A DNA stretch of 64,000 nt from Endothia cerciana (GCA_026119935.1 JALRMH010000055.1:107501-171500); one strand, 5' to 3'; shown: positions 11,385-24,747, counted from the first letter of the stretch. Notes: generated by a model not told the origin, from the sequence alone. Numbers and translations: made by a program.

Positions 11385-13876
11385 ATTGGCAGCGCGGATC
11401 CCAGATCAGCCGGCCAATTGGTAACTAACAAGGATTCACGAGACTTCCGGCGACTGGACACCACCAGGGCACACACAACACAAGGATAATCGCCGTCGGT
11501 ATGAAGGACAAGCCTCAGCATGAAATCGAAATCAGGTCTTTGGGAGGGATCATAGTAGGGAGTGCAAGAGGAACTTGCTTCCCCTTCCATCACGGATTGG
11601 TAAAGGGGGACGTGTATGAAACACCAAGACGTCGTCTGCCATATGCGTTAGATGAATCAGCTATGCTATCACCCTTGAGACGAGGCGCGTCACAGCGAGG
11701 TCAGTACCCCCGGGCGAGACTCGAGACTCGGGGCTAACCCCCCGGGCGGCAACGCACGAGGCTGAGGTGGGCCCTGGACATGGCGAGCTTGGACCAGTCT
11801 CTCTTGGTGGGGACAAGGCCAGCGGGGATCCTCGGAAACAATTGGTGGCGCGGGGAACGGGCCTTTCAGCCTGATGTTTTAGACTTAAAGATTCTAGATC
11901 CGACCTACCACCGGGTCCAGCGTGCCGAGAGCGTGCCGATGAGGGAGGAAGTGTCTCTCCAGAGTGCTTTGGGGGACAGCCTGCGGTGGGCTTATTCGGA
12001 GCATCACACCCGAGGCTTCTCGGGACCCTGCACCGTTTTTGGACAAGGCGCGGGCGCCCTGATTCTCTCAAGACGACTCGCAACAGAACGGTGCAGGGCC
12101 TGCTGGAGCTCGCGCGTCTTGGGGGCGCGCCACAGCACGCAATTTTGGCCCCACCCCCCCACCCCCAAGGAAGGATAAATAGAAGAGGAAGAGGAAAGGA
12201 AAAAAGAACAAGAAGTAAAAAAAGGACAAGAAGTGGATCTCGATAGTTCGGGCGAATTGCCGTCATGCCGCGGGAGTAGGTAGGAGGTAGATGAAGACCT
12301 CAAGACAAGGAGCGTCGTACGAGGGAGACGATGCTAAAGGGATGAGCTCAATGCAGCACTTATAGCATGGTCTGGATAGGGGGATCGTTCTGGAGCCTGC
12401 TTTGCGAATCCGATGAAGGCGGTAATAGACGCAATGCAGGAGGATCGCTTGGGTGTGTGGCCCCCCCCGCCCCTGCTGAGGGTGCAGACCATGTCAATCC
12501 CACAGGGAACTTGAGATGAACGGCGGTGCACTGGGCCAACAGCAATGAACATGCAGTCGGACAGCCTGGCGGTCAACCATCCACCACGCTGGGTACAGTA
12601 GATCACCCAAACCATCCGAACAGGACACGTGCTCGCGGACCCCGGTTGGCGATGCTGGGCCCCCGGCAGGATGGAGCTTCGTGGACTCATCAATATAACC
12701 AGGCCTTGTGACCATAAAGCTGGCAGGCTTGGGAGAACACAGGGCGCGATTGCGTGTCCCGAACTCACAGAAACGTCCAGGCCATCTGCCGATCATTGGA
12801 TGCAAGCCCAGAAGGGGACAATTCCATGATCGAGTCCTGGCGGGTGACGTGTGGCAGGGCGTCGTAGACATTGGTGGAAGTCCGGGCGCTTGTTTATAGA
12901 GCTGACGTATGCCCCATATAGTGCTCGCGGCACGCAGCAATGCACCCACGCGCAGCGATCTGTCTCCCAACAGGTTGTGCCATACAAATCTGGTTTGAGA
13001 TCTCACGAACCAAAACCCGCCCCCCTCCCCCCTCGTGTGGGCGGGGCGGCAGGGGACGACCAGGGCTGACGGACCGGTCCCAAGACGGCCGCCTGCAGGA
13101 CCCGGAAGATGCTCCCGCACGGCTGCATCTCGTCAACGGCGCAGCTGCAACTTCCAAGGTTGAGGCTGATTCTAGGCCGCGCTGGACCAATCCGATGGCC
13201 CTGGTGTCTCATAGGTAGTCGAGACCCGCCTGAAAGGACTGCGGATGGGGAGAATCCGTGATGAAGCCCTAAAGAAGGCTGGTTTGGGGTCCTGAATCTA
13301 GGATCCGGCGTGACAATCTCCCCTCAGACGTCCGGACCTGCTGATGAAGAAAGGTGAGCCCCGCTCCTGCATGAGACCCTGCGTAGGTTGTATGGCAAGA
13401 GTCAGCAGCCCGACAGCTGGACGACAGTACATCGAGGAAGGGCCGAGACATCCTCGGCGCAGGGACGGGCCCGGGGCTGGATGAGGCGCGACCTCGTCCA
13501 CGATACGATGCCCCACGACGACGGGCACGACGTCATGCTCGGGGCAGGGGAAGGTTACATACACTACGTACCCTGAGCCTCCTCCCCCACGACCGCCCTG
13601 GATGGCACCGTCCGTACGGAGGACGAATGAAGGATCCGAACAGGTCAGGCCGGGTGAGCATAGGGTCACACATCCCATGTCTCTCGACGGTGGTTGCTAG
13701 TCACTGCCTAGACGGTGACCGGAGCATAGACCAGCCAGAGGCAGGGCAGACCGCAGGCCGCAGACGAGTACGGCCTTCCCATCATGATTGGATCCCCGAG
13801 GTCCTGTGTGCAGACATTAGCCTCTCCCGGCCCTCTGAACAGAAGAGTCCGGCATGTACCCGATCTGGATCTGTGT

Positions 13877-13886
13877 GGGAGAGGGA

Positions 13887-13941
<55 letters not shown>
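13877..13941. repeat. (GA)n microsatellite
   Basis: About 65 nt of GA with a GAGGGA lead-in. Open frames across it encode only Arg-Glu. Confidence 0.92.
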
Positions 13942-13942
<1 letters not shown>

Positions 13943-15697
13943 CTCAGACATGCTACCGAGGGCGTGCGCAGGTGGGGTCAGCCCTGGCATGGTACGGTGG
14001 CACAGCAGGGCGAACCCGCATGCATGCGGGCTGGGTGAGTATGTCCTGCCCAGCCGGCGTGTCCTGTCAAGGTGACGGTCTGTAGCGGCAGGCCGTGGGG
14101 CCTAGCCGAGATCGTGGCGTAGAAGCGGTCCACATGCAACAGCGAGCCGGTGAGTCCTTGTGCAGCGGACAAAGAGGGAGGGGGCGGCCCCCCGCCGGTG
14201 GGGAGAATGGAGGGATCGTGGTGTGGACGTGCCGCGAAGAGGGGGGCCCTTTGGGAGGCTGTGTACTTTGATGGACAGAGGCGTGCGAGGCGGTCGAAGA
14301 GGACGACGGATGGATATGAAAGACCCTGTAGACGTGTGGTGGAGCATGACAAGAGGGAAAGAGAGCACCGGGCCCAGTGGGCCAGCCGCAATCAAGCACC
14401 CCCCCCCCCGGTCCTCATTCACTCTTGTTGGCGAGAATAAGGAGACGCCTTGAGGAGGTGCCGTGGTGGTGGTACATAGTAGCATTGGATATTCTGGTCC
14501 CTAGAGCCGTGTCGAGATGATCCCAGGGGGCGGACCTATCAACCCCGGGAGGGGATCTCGTGCTGGAAGGGGGAATCCCAGATGAGGACCATGTCAGGAC
14601 ATGGACGTGGTATGTGTAGTTGTTCGTACCTTAGATACCATGGTACTATGGTAGGTTTGCGTGGATGGGAGGGAAATTGGCCAGAGAAAGAAGAGAAAAA
14701 GGGGAGGGAGGGGGGGGGGCGCGGCTTATAAAAACGCCATTCCAGAGTAAGAAGTACAGAATAGATTGTGGGCAGGTGTCATCGAGCGTCATCGAGGACC
14801 GTCCGAATCTCTCTCTCTCTCTCTCTCTTATCCTGTTCTTCTTTTGCCTTCCCGATGATCATCCCCGATTGGTGTGTACATTGTGGGTGAGAGTGTATAC
14901 GTGACGTCCCAAGTACTATGATCGTACTGGGCAGAGAGGGATACAGACCTTCGCGCCGTGGATAGCGCTGAGGGTGAATACATACCATAGTAGGAGATGG
15001 TCTTAACATAATCTGTCCATGATGTCTCCGGCGCCGTGGGCGCTGTTTCGAACGCCTTGGCACAGCACCCTTGATCAGCGTCCCGCCCTGGGCTGCGGGG
15101 CTTCTGTAATAATAGTATACATGGTACTGAGGAAACGGGCCTCTGGAATGTTTCTAGGGCCAGGACTACTGCTGTGGTAGCCCCACCACCATGTCGGGAG
15201 TGCCGGCCCACCCGCTGGCACGGTACCTTGTGCATCCTGACCCAGTCTGTGTCCATCAAGTCTCACCTCAACGGCGGCCGAGTACCGGGTGTAGTACGCC
15301 GTAACCAACCTTCTCTGGCAGAGTGTCGTCTGCATCTCTGTATCCTCTCGTGCCCCGACATTCTCTTTCTGGAGCTGATATCTCTAGGTTCCCGTGATCC
15401 CTAGACCCAATGTTAAAGGAAACTCACGAGTTCAGAACCAACTCCGATAGGAGGGGTGCAGTTTCAGGAGCTGTGAGGCAAATTACCAAGAGGCTTGTAC
15501 CATAGTAGCCGAAGTTGTACATGCTATGACATGCGGTGTGAACACAGATGTCCTGTAACTACCGTCCCTCCCCATGTCTGGGGCTGTTCTTGGGACGATC
15601 TCACTGCTGCTAAGCGCCAACGCCCCGGAACCCCCAGACATTCATCTGTTGCATGTTTCTTCTACTATAGCAGCCTGAGATAAGAGACCTGTCTGTG

Positions 15698-15796
15698 NNN
15701 NNNNNNNNNNNNNNNNNNNNNNNNNNNNNNNNNNNNNNNNNNNNNNNNNNNNNNNNNNNNNNNNNNNNNNNNNNNNNNNNNNNNNNNNNNNNNNNN
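15698..15796. other. Assembly gap (run of N)
   Basis: 99 unknown bases. The right edge is inside or at the start of a GAGCCTGT tandem array, so the gap probably reflects an unresolved repeat. Confidence 0.98.
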
Positions 15797-15935
15797 GAGC
15801 CTGTGAGCCTGTGAGCCTGTGAGCCTGTGAGCCTGTGAGCCTGTGAGCCTGTGAGCCTGTGAGCCTGTGAGCCTGTGAGCCTGTGAGCCTGTGAGCCTGT
15901 GAGGAGGAGGAGGAGGAGGAGGAGGAGGAGGAGGA
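15797..15935. repeat. GAGCCTGT octamer array followed by (GAG)n
   Basis: About 13 near-perfect GAGCCTGT units run into about eleven GAG or GGA triplets. The array abuts the assembly gap, so its true length is unknown. Confidence 0.92.
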
Positions 15936-16437
15936 GGTTGAGATCAGCCATCAGGCACTGTGGTAGGTGGCCTACTGCCCAGGCTGGGTGGGTATGGATT
16001 TTAGTGCCATAGTGCCGTAGTGCCGTAGTAGCACCCCAGGGCCCGCGTTTCTTAGCCATATGATTCATGCAGCATGCCCTGTGCCCCAGATGTCATCTTA
16101 TGCACCGAAACCCACTCGCCTCCCTCCTGTACCTTGCCCTGCAAACCCCCCTAGCCTAACACCTTAACAAGAACCAATCTTTCTCTTCTCGACGCTTGCT
16201 GCCTTTGTCCAGCACTGCTGTCCCGCCGCTGCAGCTGACCCTGACCTGAGGCCCTAACGACGACCTGCTGCTGCCACCGCCGCTGTACTTCCCCGGCACC
16301 TGCGCTATTCACACCACTCACACCAACCCACTCACTGCATTCACTGCACAATCAGTGGGCTACCCCGTCGACCACAGATCACGGGCCACCAAAACGGCGC
16401 AGATTACCACATACTACTAGGCACAATACTCTGCAGC

Positions 16438-16592
16438 TTGGGAACCTTGGGAAAGCAGCATACGACGAAGTACCTGCCTCTTATTGTATGTACTCTATTG
16501 TGCCTCTTCAACCCTCTCCTTTCGACGTTCTCGAGGTTCGACCTGCACTTCCACTCCTACTCCCACTCACACTCCTACTTCCCTTTACCTCG

Positions 16593-16654
<62 letters not shown>

Positions 16655-17734
16655 CATTTGGCATTGGAACATCCCTTCTTCTTGCAACACCCTCTTTACT
16701 GAACCCAGCACCTCTCTTACTTTACTGCACGACCAGCGAGAGAGAGAGAGAGAGAGAGAGAGACACGAACAGCCTGCTTCCTTCCTTTCTCCCTCCCTCC
16801 CTCTGTCCCTCTGCTCCTGTCGCCGTCCTGCTCGACCTGGGACTTGTGATTGCGATTGTCACCTTGCTGGATCACTCAATCATTCACGCGCGCACATACA
16901 CACGTCTTTGCCACAGTTTGCCCAGTGCCGCTTCACCCCCCGACGACGACGACAACGACGACGACGACGACAACGACGTACGTTCACCGTCTCTAGACCG
17001 TACACCTTACCCCCCCCCCCCTCGGTTCACCACTCGCATTCGCACTGGGCGTGTCTCGTGTCCAGGTGGTACTTCGGGGCGCTGTGTTGCGCTGCGAGTT
17101 CAGGATCCATCTCCCGTCCTAGTCCTGCCCTACGGCTTCCCTCACACCCAGCATCTCCTTCGTGCCTTCGCAACAGGATCACCCCCTTTGAGATCGAACG
17201 CTTACCATATATGACTATTAGCTAGGCAGGAACAACCCCCCCTCCCCCCTCCTCTCGTACAGAACAGCCGACTCCGCGAGCCCGCTTGCCTCCTTCCGAC
17301 CCGCGCTCCTCACTCTCCGATCCCAATCCGCTCGACCCTACCAACTTGGCTGTCCGAGACCGCGACGTCTCATCCTATCGGCCCGTCTTCTCCCTCAGAG
17401 TACGGCTCTAAGCCCCTCCTCTGACCACAGGTCCTGCTTGGTCAGGCATACTTGTTCGCCGGCCCTTCGCACCGCCGGGCCCCCAGTCACTCTCGACCCG
17501 TGATCCTCGGAGCGCGCTTCCTCGATCGACCTATCTATCAACCCTCCCGTTCGCCTCGCTGGTCAAGCATTGCTGTCTGGCCCCGCCCTGCCCAGGTCTG
17601 CCGGCTTCATCTCCGCGCTTGGGAGCTGGCCTGTGGTCTGCAACCCTGGACCCGAGGCTGTCTGCCCTTGCGCCCGCGCTCTCGCTCCTCCTGCCGCTGC
17701 GCGCTGTCCGTGGTAGCAGGGCCGCTCTACATTC
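16438..17734 (+). promoter_or_regulatory. Pyrimidine-rich upstream region / probable long 5' leader
   Basis: 1.3 kb directly upstream of the start codon at 17735. It is strongly C/T-rich on the sense strand, with CA, GA and GAC microsatellites (16600-16655, 16737-16762, 16940-16978). Several short ATG-initiated frames are present, so upstream open frames are possible if this stretch is transcribed. Long pyrimidine-rich leaders are common for fungal regulatory genes. The transcription start cannot be placed from sequence. Confidence 0.4.
16600..16655. repeat. (CA)n(GA)n compound microsatellite
   Basis: ACACACAC followed by about 20 GA units. A second GA run lies at 16737-16762. Confidence 0.9.
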
Positions 17735-20700
17735 ATGGACAGCCGGCCATCCGCCGCTGAGACAAACCACACATATCAGCCCGTCGCCTCCTGGAGTCGC
17801 GCCGGCCTGAGCCCACACCCAAACGGCCCCTCCACCCCCCGAACCCCCGGTGCCCCTACGCCCACCTCGGCTGTCTTCGCCGATCCCGTGCCCGCCAGCC
17901 CATACCCCCCGACCCTGGACCTGCTGGCCCCGTTGCTGTTCTCCCAGCACCAGGCCCAGCTCCTGCAGTATAACAAGCTCATTTCCCCCGGTCGAGGCGG
18001 CGGGGGAGGTCCGCAGTCCGCGTCCCTCTCCGGCCCGCACCCCCCCGTGCCAAACATCCAGCCGGCCCCGAGGTCCAGGTCCCCGTCGTCCTCCAAGGTG
18101 TCCAACAAGGACGGTCACATCTCCAAGCAGTCTCCTGCCACGCAGAGCTGCCATGGGACGAGGGCTCCAAAGAACATCGAGAGACAAGATCGCGAGGGCA
18201 TGACGACGATGGGGAAGGACAAGGAGGTGATAGCCCCGGGGAGGGCCAGGGAGGCACCCCAGAAGACGCCGCTCAAGGCACAGCCTGACCTTGCTCACCC
18301 GCCCCCTTCCCGCCCTGCTCACCGCGCTACCCAGGCCCACCAGCAGCAGTCCACCGGCAGCTCCGCCCAGTCGAGCTCTGTCCCCTCCACCCCTCACCAG
18401 CGGGCGCGCGACTTCTTCGAGGAGTCCCGCGAGCCCTCGCCCAGCGCCATCCAGAGCCACTCGCCCCGCTCGGCATACTCGGAGCCCCACGGCGGGGCCG
18501 CCGCCCTTCCTGCCCGCCAGTCCCAGCACCAGCGGCCCTGCCCGTACGAGACCGCCTCGGTCAAGTTCCGCAGGCGTATGCCCTATAGCCTGGGGGCTGA
18601 GAAGCTGGGGAAGATAGATGCGGACAAGATCAAGAGCAGACTGTCGGAGGACGAGGAGCGGCAGCTGTCCACAGACATGCGTGAGATCTACGACAGGTTA
18701 CTGCCGTCGCCCGGGGTCGAGGAAAACCGTGAGAGGCTGGTCAGGAAGCTGGAGAAGATCTTCAACGACGAGTGGCCGGGACATGACATCCGGGTGCATC
18801 TGTTTGGCTCCTCGGGCAACCTGCTCTGCTCGGACGACTCTGACGGTCGGTTGCTGTCCACCCCCCCAAACCACTTTTCCCCCCTGGCCAGCCTGTGCTG
18901 GACCTTTGGCTGACGGATACCAGTTGATATATGCATCACGACGGACTGGAAGGAGATGGAGGGCGTCTGCATAATAGCGGACCTCCTGCACAAGCGTATG
19001 GCGTAAACCCCTAAACAGCCCCCCTTTTATATGTCTTGTGTGTATGCTGACGGCTCTGCGCGTACAGGTGGGATGGAGAAGGTCGTGTGCATATCCAGGG
19101 CAAAGGTCCCCATTGTCAAGATATGGGATCCGGAACTCAAGCTGGCCTGTGACATGAACGTCAACAACACGCTGGCGCTCGAGAACACGCGCATGGTCCG
19201 CACGTATGTGGAGACGGACGAACGCGTTCGCCCGCTGGCAATGGTGATCAAGTACTGGACCAGAAGGCGGGTCGTCAACGACGCCGGTAAGAAGCTGCCC
19301 CTCCACCAACCCCATCCCGCGCCCAGACGCTGTATCTTCTGACGATGGCACCCCTGCTTCGCAGCCTTTGGGTTCACGCTCAGTTCCTATACGTGGATAT
19401 GTATGATCATCGCATTCCTCCAGCTTCGCAACCCACCCGTCCTACCAGCTCTGCATCAGTTGCCACACCTGAAGCTGCCCACGACGGGCGGCCGCAAGTC
19501 CGAGTTCGCAGACGACCTGAGCAGGCTGAGAGGGTTCGGCAGCGACAACAAGGGGTCGCTGGGGCAGCTCCTCTTTGAGTTCTTCAGGTTCTATGCTCAC
19601 GAATTCGACTATGAGACCATGGCATTGTCGGTTCGCCTCGGCAAGATGATCCCGAAAACGGAGAAGAAGTGGAACCATGCTATGAACAATATGCTTTGCG
19701 TCGAGGAACCGTTCAACAGGGAGCGCAACCTGGGTAATACGGCAGACGACTTCTCGTTCCGGGGTCTCCACTTGGAGCTGCGCCGCGCGTTCGACTTGGT
19801 CGCGGCCGGCAAGCTGCAAGAGTGCTGCGAACAGTTCGTTTTCCCGAAGGAGGAACCTTCGGAGAACAAAGGCTACGTCAAGCCGGCGCCTCGTCCTGCC
19901 ATCATTCGCAGTTCTTCGCAGCAGCACCCCGGCCGAGGCGGACGGAACGGAGGGGGGCGAAGCAACAGGAATCACCTTCGCAACGGCAACAGCAACCGGA
20001 GGGCGTCGTCTAGCAACGCCTACGAGAACGCTCAAGCCAGTGCTGCAGGGATGGCCGCGGCCGCGGCCCTACCCCACACTCTCTTGCTCCCCCCTGGCAT
20101 GCAGGCGGGAGACATGCAGCAGTGGTCTCAACTTGCGCAGCAGTATCCCTACCACGGGGACATGGCAGTGCTAAGCAACGCCCTGTTCGCACAGCAGGAT
20201 CGGTGGCAGTGGTACGCACACCAGGCCCAGCTTCACCAGCACGCCGTGCAGCACGCACAGCGTATGCAGGCCGGCTCTGCACAGCCCACGGAAAGATCCC
20301 GAACCAGCTCGTTCGACCAGCCGCCGCCCCTGACAGCACCCCTACGACCCGAGTACTACGTCTGGCCCCCTCACCTGCAGCCGACACTGTATCCCCAGCA
20401 CCACCACCACCATGCCGGCTTCGGAACCTATCCGAGCTCCCCATCCGCCTCTACCGCGACCCCCGAGTTTAGGAGAAGCCTGCACAGGTCGGGTGCGGCG
20501 AATGAGCCCGGGGGTCCCTCCGGTGGCGGCACGCTGAGGTCCCAGTCCCAGCCCGCGTCTCGGACATCTGCGCCCAGTGCACAGCCCGCTCGAGCCGTGA
20601 ACGGCGGGCTTGGTAACGGGACCCAGGCCAATCTCTCGCCTTTCCCTGCCTTCGCCCCGGACGACAAGACGGACTCGGAGGCCGATGGGAGCTCGAGTAG

Positions 20701-21856
20701 GACTCTGCCGGACTCCCCGCCCGAGGAAGACAGTGCTGGCTACCTTGGGTACTTCGTGGCCGACTCGTCCATCTCCCCTCCGAAGCCCGCGCCTAGCTTT
20801 GCCACTCTCGGCGATATGGGACTGAGCCGTGCAAGTCGTCGCAGGCTATCAACTGAGGGGCCTCAGTCTGTTCTTGACAGGCGCTTGCAGAGGAACTCTC
20901 GTTCGCCTTCGCCCCTCGGACACGGTAGGACCATATCCGCCGGGGCCAATTCGGCGCCGCTTGCCTCTGTCCCTTTCCCGCACGGCATGAATCGATCTGT
21001 GAAAGAGGGCTCGCCACTGGTCGTGAACGGCTCCGCGTTCGTGCCGCCTTCACATCTGCCGTCGAACTGGACCCCGTCGGCCACTGACGATGCCGCCTAC
21101 GACAATCCGCTCCGCATAAGTCAGGGCCGGCCGACCAGCGGCTCCCTGATGACGGAGACGGCGGCCGCACGGCCGCAGGTGACGTCTGATCCAAAAGCGG
21201 CGGGCCCCGACCGTCCGCTGGTCGTGAACGGATCGACGGCCCAGCCGCCTGTCTCGCCCCCGACCACAGCAGCCATGCCGTTGTTCGGACAGCGGCTGGC
21301 GGGCTCGCAGGTCCCCAGCAGCGGGCCTTACGCAACAGGCTTCGGAGACGGGTTCCAAAACAAGTCAAAGGCCGCGGAGTTCAAGTGGCAGCGTGTCGTG
21401 TCGCGGAACCAGGCCGGCACCACGCCGCTTGATATGGCGCCGCTCGACCTGGCCATGCCGACCTCGATGTATTCTGAGTCAAAACACCTGTCGCCGGTCT
21501 ACGAGACACGGACCCCATCCCCCACGGCATACCGGGAGAGGATGCTACCTGTCCAGGGCGGGGGGTCCTCGGAGGCCCCAAGGCAGGACCACCTAGTCAG
21601 GCCTCTCTACAAGTCTTCCGAGCGGAACGGGGCTACCAAGGACGGCGAGGCCGGTCTCGTTCAAATTCTACGACCCAATGGTCAAGCGACACGGGAGAGC
21701 GGCTCAACGCGTGCGAACAGGGGCGAGTTGGACAGCGGGAGCGGCTGGCAGAAGGCAAAGACGCGGAAGAAGCAACCAGATGCGCGGAACACCGGCAAGG
21801 CGTCTGCACAGAGCGAGCAGCCGCCCAGGAACGAGTCGGAGCGAAAAGGCGGATGA
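17735..21856 (+). CDS. Cid1-family non-canonical poly(A)/terminal uridylyltransferase-like protein
   Basis: Four exons: 17735-18845, 18924-18995, 19068-19286, 19365-21856; 1297 residues. Each short intron (72-78 nt) has a CTGAC branch element; the first donor, GTCGGT, is weak. The N-terminal ~290 residues are Pro/Ser-rich. The nucleotidyltransferase core follows: helical MREIYDRLLPS, then the G-S signature FGSSGN (G358-S359) and acidic pair D370-V-D372, then a third acidic residue D423 in ACDMNVNN. ERVRPLAMVIKYWTRRR and FGFTLSSYTWICMIIAFLQLR (PAP/25A-associated region) come next. These are the three catalytic carboxylates of the family, so it is probably active. The family adds A or U/C nucleotides to RNA 3' ends in turnover and quality control (S. 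pombe Cid1, Aspergillus CutA/CutB). The ~650-residue C-terminus is low complexity, Ser/Pro/Gln-rich and likely disordered. Nucleotide preference cannot be told from sequence. Confidence 0.9.
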
Positions 21857-23358
21857 TCAAGGCCCGGGACAAATTGGGACTGGGACCCCAGCAGCTGCTC
21901 GGCTGCGCGAGCCTGCCTGTTGGAGATGATGCGCCGACCAGACCCGACTGTTGCGTTTTGGATAAGTGCATGTCACCCTTGAGCATAGCCACGAAGACGC
22001 GGGCGGCTAGGGGCTCTGCCTTATATTGGACAGCTTTTGTTCAGGATCTCGCCGTCCCCCGGTCTGATGTGCCATCTACACGCCTCGAGCTGGTGTTGAG
22101 GCGGAGCTTGTACGATTTGCGTTTCGCGATGCAGGTGCTGATGCGGTCACGACCGACGAGAACCCACGAAGGTACGATCTCGAAGCGATCTCGAAACCCG
22201 GCTGCAGTGCTCACGAGGTTGCAATTCGTCTTGTTCGATTTTCGGGCGGTGGGTCGGCCGGAGTGCTAGATTTGCGTTTTGTGTGCATCAGCTTCTTTCG
22301 AAACAGGCGTCCTTTCACAGGTTCACTACGAAATCATTGTGTTTTCTAGAAGATCATTCCAAGGCACAGCATATACCGCAAGCAAGGGACGGACATTGCA
22401 AAAAGGGGGACTTTATGTCGGCAGAGCATGAGGCATTGCAGCGTATCCAACTTTGCGTATGCGATTTCGCTTCGATCACAGCTGTGACATTCTTACTTTC
22501 CTACGGCTTGCCCTGGCTCCCAGGAGGGCTGATGACAACTCCGGTTTAAGACGATACGCCACCGAGCAAGTACGCAGGCCAGGCACATGTTGTTTCATCG
22601 TATATTGGGGTGGGCAGGGCTTCCCATTTCATGAATTGATGGGGTACGGTGTGCGTTCTTGTGTTGTTCTCGCCTGGCTCTCGGCTCTGGGGCGTGATTG
22701 AACGGGCGGCCCTGTTGTGATCGATATGGTTCCGCCTGCTTCGACAGGATCCAGGTGCCTGACGATATGTGGCGGTGCTGCGACGGACGCCCCCTCACAT
22801 CTTTCCCAGCCATTGCGGGTTGGCAGCGAAGGGCGTTGTGATAACAAAGGATGGGGTGCTGATGCGGACACGGCTACAGCGCTAGAGGAGATACCGGAGA
22901 TGCGAGCTGAAGAATGAATTGAGTCGAAGAAGAGGTACGTTATAAAAGTGCTCGGAGATTAGGGGAAGCGAGTCGTTTGTCACTGTATGGAGTTTACGTC
23001 AGGCATGGAAATGGACATCAGGCACCATGGATGGTTTGCTGTCAATACCACATAGACTGGGGAACATCAGGGCATCCTTCCAAAGGAAAGCAAGAAGGAA
23101 GAAAGAAAAAAAAAGCGGATAAAAATCAATAAAAAAAATGTTGAAAATTCCACGAGGGTCCGAAGAGGAGCTGCTACGTGTGGTGAAAAGCAGGTATGAT
23201 GAGTGGTCCGAGGCCCTGCGGCAGTCTATGATTTCTTAAGCCTCCATGGAGCCGGCCGCTAAAGGTCCAGCCGTGAGAATTCTATGGGGTCATCTTCAGG
23301 GCGCGGTTGTTTGAACAAGCAGAATCCCTGGCGAGGGTAAGCCCCTGATGCCGCACCA
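21857..23358. other. Intergenic region between convergent genes
   Basis: Both neighbours end here. No conserved coding sequence is seen; a short A-rich stretch lies near 23100-23140. Confidence 0.6.
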
Positions 23359-24610
23359 TCACAGGGCCCAAAAGATATCGACCCTGACAGATTCGACGTG
23401 ATTGACCCAGCTGCCGAATCTGGACTTGGCCCACACTGTGACGACGTCCCCCAGCTTCAGACCCCGGACGAAGTCCCCATCGCCGGTCTCCTCCCCGCGC
23501 CCGATTCCCCGAAGGTGCTCGGCGGTTGGCGGGTCGGCATCGTCGTTCCATGACCAGACAACCTTGTGGGTCGTGGGCTCGCGGGTGGCGGTCTTGTTGT
23601 GCTGGATGGTGAGTCGGCGAGAGGGGTGAAGATGGTGGTGGAGCTCGGGACGGTCGGGCTTGAGAGCCGGGTAGATGGGGCGCAGGGAGTAGACGGGCAG
23701 ATAGGGATGGGGAAGCTGCTCGTCGTCGGAAGGGGGCCGCCCTGCCGCCGAGGACCCCCCGGCCTTCTCGGACACGAAGTCACCAGTGGCGGCAGCGGGG
23801 CGGTCCATCTCGCGAGATCCCACGGGGCGGGCAGCATTCCTGTCGAACCTCTCGAGGCCGGCCTCGAAGAAGGTGTTTGATCCCCGATAGGACCCTTTGT
23901 CGTGCCGGGCGTTGCCTGACCAGCCCTGGTCGTGACTGGTGATGGTGAAGACGATCTTGCGGCACGGGTGCTCGATGGTGCTGGTGGGACTCCGGATCCA
24001 ATCCTGGAATTGGGACAGCGGGTATTCCCCGTCGGGGGAGAGGGGCTCCGGCGAGACCTCTGTGAAGGTGTAGAGGTGGTCGTCGTAGTGAGTCCTCCTG
24101 ATGAAGCCCAGCGGCCGCGAGCGCAGCTGTGGTGGTGTTGTCAGCGGAACGTGCAACAGGTATCACGTTGGGGGGGGGGGGGGGCCGAGGGGCGGGACTC
24201 ACGAGGAATGTGTCCTCCGTATCCCTGCCGGACCTGACAGTGACGTGTCGGTCGAGAATGGCCGTCGTGTGAGGCCAGTACTCGGCAGCGTCGAGGACGG
24301 ACAGTATGACCTCGGGGGGCAGTCTCAGGCCCTGCTGTAGCATCATCTTGACGACGACGACATCCATGGGCGACGGCTCGTATGACCGGGCGTCAGGCGT
24401 CCTCGCCCCATCTGGGGCGTGAGAGGTGGGCTGGGGCCGGGACTGAGACGGAGACTCATCAGCAGGCTGAGACCCTAGCCCACCTGAGGTCGAGGCAGCT
24501 GGGCTGCTGACACCCAGGGTGCGGTTGACGAGCGCCTGGATGAGGGGGAAGAAGGACATGATGGGCCACAGGAGCAGCAGGAGCAGTAGGATATCCACGA
24601 GGAGGCCCAT
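23359..24610 (-). CDS. Conserved membrane-anchored fungal protein, function unknown
   Basis: Spliced on the minus strand: exon 1 24610-24203, intron 24127-24202 (GTGAGT donor, CTGAC branch), exon 2 24126-23359; 391 residues. It begins MGLLVDILLLLLLLWPIMSF, an uncleaved-looking signal anchor, followed by a Ser/Pro-rich linker. The conserved parts are a helical segment (VVVVKMMLQQGLRLPPEVILSV, about residues 85-106), the block KIVFTITSHDQGWSG followed by GSYRGSNTFFEAGLERF (about residues 180-214), and a C-terminal block with HKVVWSWNDD and LKLGDVVTVWAKSRFGSWVN ending VDIFWAL. The last two blocks resemble the C-terminal domain found in various fungal hypothetical and ankyrin-annotated proteins, with an unassigned role. 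It is divergently arranged with the gene at 25180, sharing a 569-bp promoter interval. Confidence 0.8.
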
Positions 24611-24747
24611 GCGTTGTGTGGCCGTGACGCCGTGTCCCGCAGCGAGGGAGAGGATGTCTATGATGATTTATTCTTCAACGATGATAGGGACAGAGATGCG
24701 TGTCGTCCATCCCTTTCCAGCTGTTGACAGCTGGCGGCTGGCGTATC

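Larger units (their letters stand above)
11385..16437. other. Long repeat-rich intergenic region containing an assembly gap
   Basis: No reading frame resembles a conserved protein. It contains (GA)n at 13877-13941, a CT tract at 14809-14829, three copies of TACTATGGTA or its complement (14644, 14983, 15498), the gap at 15698-15796 and an octamer repeat next to it. Regulatory or non-coding RNA content cannot be judged by eye. Confidence 0.55.

Noticed and set aside
11661..12266. Minus-strand frame of 201 codons with a hydrophobic N-terminus
   Set aside because: The hydrophobic part is a pyrimidine-rich low-complexity stretch; the rest shows no family resemblance.
13627..14085. Open frame with an Arg-Glu repeat
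   Set aside because: It is a (GA)n microsatellite read as protein.
15797..15903. Regularly spaced direct repeats that might suggest a CRISPR array
   Set aside because: The units are contiguous octamers without spacers, and this is eukaryotic DNA; it is a simple tandem repeat.
18996..19002. Donor GTAAAC at 19003 in the Cid1-type gene
   Set aside because: It gives the wrong phase; GTATGG at 18996 joins HKR to GMEKVVC in frame.
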